Assembly: GCF_017315725.1 (NCBI RefSeq)
Contig: NZ_JAFLRG010000002.1
Location: 558,001-622,000, forward strand
Direction: 5' to 3'
DNA length: 64,000 nt
Origin: Trinickia acidisoli
GTDB taxonomy: Bacteria; Pseudomonadota; Gammaproteobacteria; Burkholderiales; Burkholderiaceae
The position numbers and the translations under genes are program-made. Shown in pieces: positions 57,270 to 64,000 of the stretch; positions within the stretch are counted from its first letter, which is position 1, and each line of letters starts with the position of its first letter. Under the pieces are notes generated by a model. That model searched no databases. It had not been told where the DNA came from and saw nothing but the letters and a program-made list of their open reading frames with translations.

Positions 57270-59362
57270 GCCGTTTCGGCTCCGCTCGACGTGCGCTGTG
57301 CGGCAAGCTGCTGCAGGTCTTCGACGATCTGCTTTTGCGACAGCATGCTCAGGTCGATCACCTCGCGCGCCTGCGCCACGTAGTACGCCAGTTGCTCGTC
57401 GCTGCGCGTGAGCGAGCGATCGAGCGCGGATTCGATCCGCTGCAGATGCGCGACGAGCCGCTCGTTCGATGCGCCGAATTCTTGCACGGCCGCGCCGAAC
57501 GCATCGCCGAGGCTCGCGACTTCCACCGCGCTGCCCGTGATTTGCGTGGCAACTCCGCCGAGCTTGCGCGCTTCGGTTTCGACCGTGTCGGAGAACTGCC
57601 TGCCGACCCGAGCGAGCAGATCCGCCGACGTCGACACCAGTGCCTCAACGGCGCCGTGCTGCTCCGTGGATGCATGGTTGACGGCATCGAGCAGCGTGCC
57701 GAGCGTGTCGAGTAGACGGGTGCGCTCCTCGAGCATCGCCGTGTCGCGCACCATGCTGTCGGAGAGCTTCTGGCGCAGTTCCGCGACGACTTCGGCCGCC
57801 GCCCGCGGCGCTTCCGATGCCGCCTGCACGAGCCGCGCGATCTCCGCGATCGTCCCGGCGGCGTGTGCTTCCGTTTGCGCGGAGATGTCGCGCGCAGTCT
57901 GCGCGAGCGTGTCGCAGATCGCCTGCTGGCGGCTCGCGGTGTGTTCGCCGGCCTGCTGCCATTGCTCGGCCAGCGACTTCGCCATCGCATCGAGCGCTCC
58001 CGTCCATGCGTGGAGTCGCGTCTCGTCGCGTGCTGTCAGTTGCTGTTGCAGATTCGTGTGCGATTGATCGAGCGTGCGCAGCAGCGACGCGGCGTGCTGC
58101 CCGAACGTCGCGACCGACGCGGCAAGCGCTTGCTCGTGATGGGCCGCTTGCGTTTCGCTTGCGCGTTCCTGCCGCGTCAGTGCAGCATTCCATGCAGCCG
58201 ATACACTGTCGACACGGGCATCGACACGCGCCGACACGCCGTCGACCCATGCCGACGAACGTTGCTCGAACGTACCGGTGAAGCGCTCCAGCGCGACGCG
58301 TAACTGTTCGACTAGCGCACTGCCGGAGCGCTGCTGCTCCTCGAGCGCTCGAGTCCACAGGTTCGCCACGGTTGTCGTGGTCGCTTCGAAACCGCCCGAG
58401 AGGCCATCGAGTTGCCGTTGCACGGCGTTCGTGACGGTCGCGCCGAGCGCCGTCATGTCGCGCGACAGCCCCGCCATCGTTGCCTGCACGACGGGCTGGA
58501 TCGCGGCACTCGCGCCACGCGCAGTGTCGGCGGCGCTGTCCCGCAACGAGCGCCCCACCGACGACGCAAGCGCCGTATACGCGCGCTCGATGCTGGCGTG
58601 TAGCGCCTGCTCTCTCGTGATCTGTTGTTCGTGCAGCGCGAGGCTATGCCGCTCGATGGTGCTCATCATCGTCTGCAGACGGTCCACGAGCGCCGGCATT
58701 GCATCCGCCTGTCGCTGCGCCAGCCTGAAGCTTTCCTCGCGCCGCCATGCCAGCGAGTACGTTCGTAGCGTTGTGGCAATGCGCTCGTCGAGCTCGCGTG
58801 CGGCCTCGAGTCGTTCGTGCCGGCACAACGCCGACAGCAGCCCGAGCATCGCGGAGGTCGCAACGCCCGCGATCGACGTGCCGAACGCGAAGCTCAAACC
58901 TTTGATCGGCGCGGCGAGCGACGCACGGATCGCGGCGAGATCCGTCGCGCTGTCGAGCGCGGCGCCGGTGCCGCGCAACGTCACCACCATGCCGAGCAGC
59001 GTGCCCAGCATGCCGAGCAGTACCAGCAGCCCGACCAAATACGGCGTCAGCGACGGTCCGGGCAACGCGGCGCGCGCGCTTTCGACGCGCAGCCGCACCG
59101 TGCCGCGCAGCGCGGGATGCACACGCTCGAGCCACGCGTCGAGGCTCGCGGGCGGCGTGGAGAGGCCGGCGACGGCCTGCGCGAGGCTCGCGGTGCGCTG
59201 ATGGTAGCGATGTAGTTCGAGTGCCCCTGCGACATAGCACACGGCGATCAGCAGCGTGACGGCGAGCGCGAGCGGATTTGAGCTGGCGTAGCCCGCGCCG
59301 ATCCAACAGACGACGGCGAGCCCAGTGAGGAAGACGACAAGATCGAGGCGATATCTGGACAT
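57266..59362 (-). CDS. DUF802 protein with MotA/TolQ/ExbB-like core and long coiled tail
   Basis: A 698-residue protein. Membrane helices lie at about 7-24, 29-47, 107-128 and 156-179. The last two, GLLVLLGMLGTLLGMVVTL and GLSFAFGTSIAGVATSAMLG, look like the pore helices of MotA/TolQ/ExbB proteins. About 510 residues of Ala/Gln/Glu-rich helix follow, matching the DUF802 repeat family, and should form a long cytoplasmic coiled coil, as in ZorA. The start at 59362 (MSRYRLDLVV) follows GGGACC; a longer frame has no homology. It lies 10 bp after DUF3348 and overlaps the OmpA-like gene. Confidence 0.82.
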   Translation of the reverse strand: MSRYRLDLVVFLTGLAVVCWIGAGYASSNPLALAVTLLIAVCYVAGALELHRYHQRTASLAQAVAGLSTPPASLDAWLERVHPALRGTVRLRVESARAALPGPSLTPYLVGLLVLLGMLGTLLGMVVTLRGTGAALDSATDLAAIRASLAAPIKGLSFAFGTSIAGVATSAMLGLLSALCRHERLEAARELDERIATTLRTYSLAWRREESFRLAQRQADAMPALVDRLQTMMSTIERHSLALHEQQITREQALHASIERAYTALASSVGRSLRDSAADTARGASAAIQPVVQATMAGLSRDMTALGATVTNAVQRQLDGLSGGFEATTTTVANLWTRALEEQQRSGSALVEQLRVALERFTGTFEQRSSAWVDGVSARVDARVDSVSAAWNAALTRQERASETQAAHHEQALAASVATFGQHAASLLRTLDQSHTNLQQQLTARDETRLHAWTGALDAMAKSLAEQWQQAGEHTASRQQAICDTLAQTARDISAQTEAHAAGTIAEIARLVQAASEAPRAAAEVVAELRQKLSDSMVRDTAMLEERTRLLDTLGTLLDAVNHASTEQHGAVEALVSTSADLLARVGRQFSDTVETEARKLGGVATQITGSAVEVASLGDAFGAAVQEFGASNERLVAHLQRIESALDRSLTRSDEQLAYYVAQAREVIDLSMLSQKQIVEDLQQLAAQRTSSGAETA

Positions 59363-59372
59363 GGGGTCCCGG

Positions 59373-60164
59373 TTAGCAGGCACGAAGGGCAGCGCGCAGC
59401 CCTTCGACCGGTTGAAAACGAATCTCGAGTTCGGCGAACAGCACGCTTTGCATGTCCTTGCGGAACACGTCGAGCCAGGGGCCGTCCTTGACCGTTGGCG
59501 AATCCGCTGTGTGCGCTGGCGGAGCGATTGCGTCCTGTGCGGCGTCCCGCGTCGCGGGTTCCATACTCCCGCGCGTGGCCAGTTCCGCGTCGCGCAGGCG
59601 CTCGAAATGCACCGAGAGCAATCCCGGCACGGCAGCAAGCGCGTTGTGCTCGCGTATGCCGAGCACGCGCTCCATTACGGCATCCACCGATGCGAGCCGC
59701 GACATCGCGCTCTCGCGGGCGGCGAGCATCGCTCGCAGTTGCGTGCGCAGATGGCCGATCGCGGTTTCCATCCCCTCCTGCAGGGACAGATAGCACTGGC
59801 GAAACGCCGCGTAGTCCGGCGCCGTATCGGCCGCCGCATAGTCCTGACGATTGCGCGCGTGCCCGCGCTGCCGTTGGGACATGAGCGTGGCGTCGCGGGC
59901 AATGGCGTTCGTCAGCGAGGTGCGCACGCGCATGCACAACACGTCGCTCGCTGGATCGGGCGGGAGGTCGCACGGGGACACGCCGGCGGACGGGTTGCTG
60001 CCGAGCGCCGCGGATAACGCGATCGCGTCGGTCCAGACGAGCCATTGGCCCAGCCGATCGGCGAGCGGTTGCCCGGACTCCGGGAAACCGGCGTCCGTCA
60101 AGCGGGCGAGTAAGCGGATGAGCGCCGGGCCGCTGAAGGCTTGGCGCGCGGGAACGTGCACCAT
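59373..60164 (-). CDS. DUF3348 domain protein
   Basis: A 263-residue mostly helical protein of the DUF3348 family. The N-terminal segment FSGPALIRLLARLTDAGFPE and the middle YAAFRQCYLSLQEGMETAIG are characteristic. No signal peptide or membrane helix is seen, so it is cytoplasmic. It is the first gene of the minus-strand set DUF3348-DUF802-OmpA-DUF2894, with 10 bp before the DUF802 gene. Function unknown; by analogy it could control or cap the motor-like complex, which is inference. Confidence 0.8.
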   Translation of the reverse strand: MVHVPARQAFSGPALIRLLARLTDAGFPESGQPLADRLGQWLVWTDAIALSAALGSNPSAGVSPCDLPPDPASDVLCMRVRTSLTNAIARDATLMSQRQRGHARNRQDYAAADTAPDYAAFRQCYLSLQEGMETAIGHLRTQLRAMLAARESAMSRLASVDAVMERVLGIREHNALAAVPGLLSVHFERLRDAELATRGSMEPATRDAAQDAIAPPAHTADSPTVKDGPWLDVFRKDMQSVLFAELEIRFQPVEGLRAALRAC

Positions 60165-60303
60165 TCCGGCAAGGCAAAAAGGCAGCAGTTTACACGCCCC
60201 TGGGGACGAGGCGGTCAGTGCCCATTAAAACTGGATTGTCAGCCGCCGCCGTACCAATTCGACCCATATCGCAACGCGGGCGTTTCCAGTTCGAGCGACT
60301 CGA

Positions 60304-61575
60304 CTAACGGCCAGCCGCCGCCAACTGTGCGCGTCGGCGCTGCAAATACCGCCGCACAGCGGGATCGCGCTCGAGACCGATTGCCAGATCGTACGCACCG
60401 AGCGCCTCGGCCGTTGCGCCTGCCCGCGCGAGCAGATCGGCGCGTGTGGCCCAATAGGGTTGATACTCGGCGAGACGTGAGTCGTCGGCATACGGCGCAA
60501 GTGCATCGAGCGCCGCTTGCGGGCCGTCGCGTTCCGCCAATGCGAGCGCGCGGTTCACGGCAATCACCGGCGATGCCGCGACCGTGAGCAGCGCATCATA
60601 AAGCTGCACGACCTCACCCCAGTTCGGTCGGCCTGTCCGGCAACGGTGCACGTGCGCCGATTGCAGCGCGGCCTCGAGCTGAAAGCGTCCTATGACCCCG
60701 AACGTGCTCGCGCGCCGTAGCAGCGCATCAGCCGCGGCGATCATCGGCGCATTCCAGGCTGCCGGATTCTGCGCCGACAGCGGCACATAGTCGCCCGCCG
60801 CATCGCGCCGAGCGTTGCGGCGGGCGTGCGTATGCAGCATCAGCGAAAGCAGGCCGAGCGCTTCGGGCTCCTCCGGCAGCAGCTCGGCGAGCAGTTGCGC
60901 GAGGAACAGCGCTTCCCCTGCGAGATCTTGTCGCACGGTATCGCTGCCGGCCGGGTCGCTCCATCCTTCCGCATACACCGCATAAACGGCTTCGAGCACC
61001 GCCGCAAGCCGCCCGGGCAGTTCGTCGCGCTCGGGCACGCTGAACGGAACGCCCGCATCGCGAATCTTGTTCTTCGCCCGCGCGAGGCGCTTGCCCATCG
61101 CGGCAGGCGAGGTCAAGAATGCGGACGCGATCGTCTTCGCATCGAGCCCCAGCACGACCTGCAGCATCAGCGGCGTGCGGATTGCAGCCTCGAGCGCCGG
61201 GTGTGTGCACGCGAACAGCAGCGCGAGACGCCGGTCGGGCAGGGCGCTAGCGTCGCTGTCGTCGATTTCGTCGGCAAGTAGGGCGAACTGATTCATCAAT
61301 TCGTTGCCGACATTGCGATGGCGCGCGCGATCGATCGCCCGACGCCGCGCGACCGTCATCAGCCACGCCTCGGGATTCGCGGGACAGCCGTGCTTGGGCC
61401 AGTCGGCGAGCGCCGCGGCGAACGCGTCGGCCAATACGTCTTCGGCCGCGGCCACGTCACGCGTACGCATCGCCAGCAGCGCGACGAGCTTGCCGTAGCT
61501 ACGGCGCGCGACGGCTTCCGCGATCGAACGGGCAGCGCTGTCCGCATCGCAGTCGGCGCCGCCGGACGGACTCAT
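60304..61575 (-). CDS. ECF-type RNA polymerase sigma factor with C-terminal extension (SigJ/DUF6596 type)
   Basis: A 423-residue protein. Sigma region 2 (VALLAMRTRDVAAAEDVLAD, AFAAALADWPKHG, PEAWLMTVARRRAIDR) and region 4 (LMLQVVLGLDAKTIASAFLT, GKRLARAKNKIRDAG) occupy the first 180 residues. The DUF6596 extension with TPR-like helices forms the rest. Such factors usually pair with a YciI-type gene instead of an anti-sigma factor, as here. The start at 61575 overlaps the YciI stop by ATGA. An open frame continues upstream but is antisense to the YciI gene. Confidence 0.88.
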   Translation of the reverse strand: MSPSGGADCDADSAARSIAEAVARRSYGKLVALLAMRTRDVAAAEDVLADAFAAALADWPKHGCPANPEAWLMTVARRRAIDRARHRNVGNELMNQFALLADEIDDSDASALPDRRLALLFACTHPALEAAIRTPLMLQVVLGLDAKTIASAFLTSPAAMGKRLARAKNKIRDAGVPFSVPERDELPGRLAAVLEAVYAVYAEGWSDPAGSDTVRQDLAGEALFLAQLLAELLPEEPEALGLLSLMLHTHARRNARRDAAGDYVPLSAQNPAAWNAPMIAAADALLRRASTFGVIGRFQLEAALQSAHVHRCRTGRPNWGEVVQLYDALLTVAASPVIAVNRALALAERDGPQAALDALAPYADDSRLAEYQPYWATRADLLARAGATAEALGAYDLAIGLERDPAVRRYLQRRRAQLAAAGR

Positions 61576-61943
61576 GCGGTAGGCGCCGCTTCGTAGGGGA
61601 TCGTCCAGATCGGGCGTACTTCCATGGCCCCGTGGCTCGCGCCCGGACAACGCGCCGCCCACGCGATCGCCGCGTCCAGGTTCGGTACGTCGATCAGATA
61701 GTAGCCGGCCAGTTGCTCCTTCGAATCGCAATACGGCCCGTCGAGCACCTGCGGCTTGCTGTCGATGAGCCGTACGGTAGTGGCCGTATTCGTGTGCTGC
61801 AGCCGGTTCATGCCGACGACGACATCCGCTTTCCGTAACGATTCCGTGTACGCCTGATACGCCGCGACCTTTTCTTGCCGCTCGCTTTCCGTCAGCCGGT
61901 CCCAGTCGCTTTCCGCCGAATAGATCATCAATAGGTATTGCAT
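61572..61943 (-). CDS. YciI-family (DGPF) protein
   Basis: A 123-residue ferredoxin-like protein: MQYLLMIYSAESDWDRL, VLDGPYCDSKEQLAGYYLID with the DGP-x4-KE-like motif, and EVRPIW near the end. It may act as a sensor or small-molecule partner of the sigma factor; the mechanism is unknown. The start at 61943 has GGAGG six bases upstream, favouring it over 61955. It overlaps the sigma gene by four bases. Confidence 0.87.
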   Translation of the reverse strand: MQYLLMIYSAESDWDRLTESERQEKVAAYQAYTESLRKADVVVGMNRLQHTNTATTVRLIDSKPQVLDGPYCDSKEQLAGYYLIDVPNLDAAIAWAARCPGASHGAMEVRPIWTIPYEAAPTA

Positions 61944-62225
61944 ATGAGCCTCCATGATTGGGTTGCGGCGGCTGCGACGACATCGGGCCGCCATGACAAT
62001 GACGCGTAAGCGGCAGTCCGACGGACAGGCGGCGTCGAAAATATTGCGCGCGTCGGCGGTCGTTTGTCACGGCTCATTTTGCGGTGACGGCCGCGCCGGC
62101 GGCAGGTGCGCCCGTGCACCGGCTACAATAGCGTTTTGCGCGTCGCCTGCATCCGTCCGGGCGCGGGCGCGGCGTGCGGGCTTCGAATGGCCGGCTAACG
62201 CGATTTACCCTCTATTTTCGATTGA

Positions 62226-63572
<1,347 letters not shown>

Positions 63573-63579
63573 GACGGCT

Positions 63580-64000
63580 ATGAGAAGCATCGACAACCCT
63601 TCCCACGATCGAGAGGTCGGCGACGCCGACGCGACGCAAGACACCACGCGCATCGACGACGTTCGCATCGGGGCCGTGCGTCCGTTGATCTCGCCCGCGT
63701 TGTTGCAAGACGAATTGCCTGTGCCGCCGGCGGTCCAGACGCTCGTGGAAAGCACGCGCACCGGCATCGGCGAGATCTTGCATGGACGCGACGATCGGCT
63801 CGTGGCTATCGTCGGCCCGTGCTCGATCCACGATCATGACCAAGCGCTCGACTACGCGCACCGGCTCAAGGCTGCTGCCGACGAATTGAGCGAGGAGTTG
63901 CTCGTCGTCATGCGCGTCTACTTCGAAAAGCCGCGCACGACGGTGGGCTGGAAGGGCTACATCAACGATCCGCGGCTCGATGGCAGCTTCAGAATCAACG
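63580..64000 (+). CDS. aroG: 3-deoxy-7-phosphoheptulonate (DAHP) synthase, N-terminal part (partial)
   Basis: The ATG at 63580 opens a frame that runs off the window (140 codons seen). It contains IVGPCSIHDHDQAL and MRVYFEKPRTTVGWKGYIND, diagnostic of class I DAHP synthase, which condenses phosphoenolpyruvate with erythrose 4-phosphate at the head of the shikimate pathway. The first 35 residues are a variable acidic extension. Which amino acid regulates it cannot be told from this part. It follows argG by seven bases and may share its transcript. Confidence 0.9.
   Translation, partial: MRSIDNPSHDREVGDADATQDTTRIDDVRIGAVRPLISPALLQDELPVPPAVQTLVESTRTGIGEILHGRDDRLVAIVGPCSIHDHDQALDYAHRLKAAADELSEELLVVMRVYFEKPRTTVGWKGYINDPRLDGSFRIN

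Noticed and set aside
61576-62070. A 165-codon N-terminal extension of the ECF sigma factor
   Set aside because: It overlaps the YciI gene in another frame of the same strand and lacks homology. The ATG at 61575 overlaps the YciI stop by ATGA and gives a normal sigma N-terminus.

Overview
The window looks like a piece of the main chromosome of a Burkholderiaceae bacterium (Burkholderia, Paraburkholderia or Trinickia type). Coding is dense and GC-rich. The rpsU-yqeY-dnaG-rpoD run and the xseB-ispA-dxs-folE2 run are in typical beta-proteobacterial form, and RpoD carries a long Ala/Lys-rich N-terminal extension. Species cannot be decided from the sequence alone.

Layout. 1-15.1 kb is metabolic and transport accessory DNA: the end of a fumarase-superfamily lyase with a dicarboxylate symporter, a small kinase, a divergent SDR/LysR pair, an EamA exporter, a TetR gene with no usable start codon, a methyltransferase, a DUF4153 membrane protein, hemerythrin, a DUF2278-metallophosphoesterase fusion, a lipoprotein, 2,2-dialkylglycine decarboxylase (dgdA) and a flavoprotein. 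15.5-23.2 kb is a complete galactoside uptake and hydrolysis operon (ABC ATPase, GH42 beta-galactosidase, binding protein, two permeases). It diverges from a LacI-family regulator, and a perfect 16-bp palindrome lies in front of the operon. 23.3-43.6 kb is mostly core: LOG-type hydrolase, polA, type II NADH dehydrogenase, sulfurtransferase, Rieske protein, xseB-ispA-dxs, folE2, tsaD, a HI0933-type flavoprotein, rpsU, yqeY, dnaG and rpoD.

Directly after rpoD sits a tRNA gene with a CAT anticodon and an unusual long variable arm. Its 3' end is the attachment site of a 5.1-kb integrated island (43869-48998) bounded by a perfect 21-bp direct repeat. The island holds a tyrosine integrase, a small conserved protein, a HEXXH protein, an antitoxin whose toxin is cut in half, and an AbiEi/AbiEii toxin-antitoxin pair. 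A degenerate copy of the left end, fused to a scrap of integrase sequence, lies in the middle, so the island appears to be two related elements in tandem, the second without its integrase. The next 4 kb (49-53 kb) is regulator, hydrolase and transporter DNA with two gene fragments that meet head-on.

53.1-60.2 kb carries a minus-strand cluster, DUF3348 - DUF802 - OmpA/MotB-like - DUF2894 - class A penicillin-binding protein. The DUF802 protein has a MotA/TolQ-like membrane core and a tail of about 500 residues. Its partner has the MotB-type membrane aspartate and a peptidoglycan-binding domain. This is the architecture of an ion-driven motor such as MotAB, TolQR or Zorya ZorAB, and is the best candidate here for an undescribed system. 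The window ends with a YciI/ECF sigma pair, argG, and the start of a DAHP synthase gene that runs off the edge.
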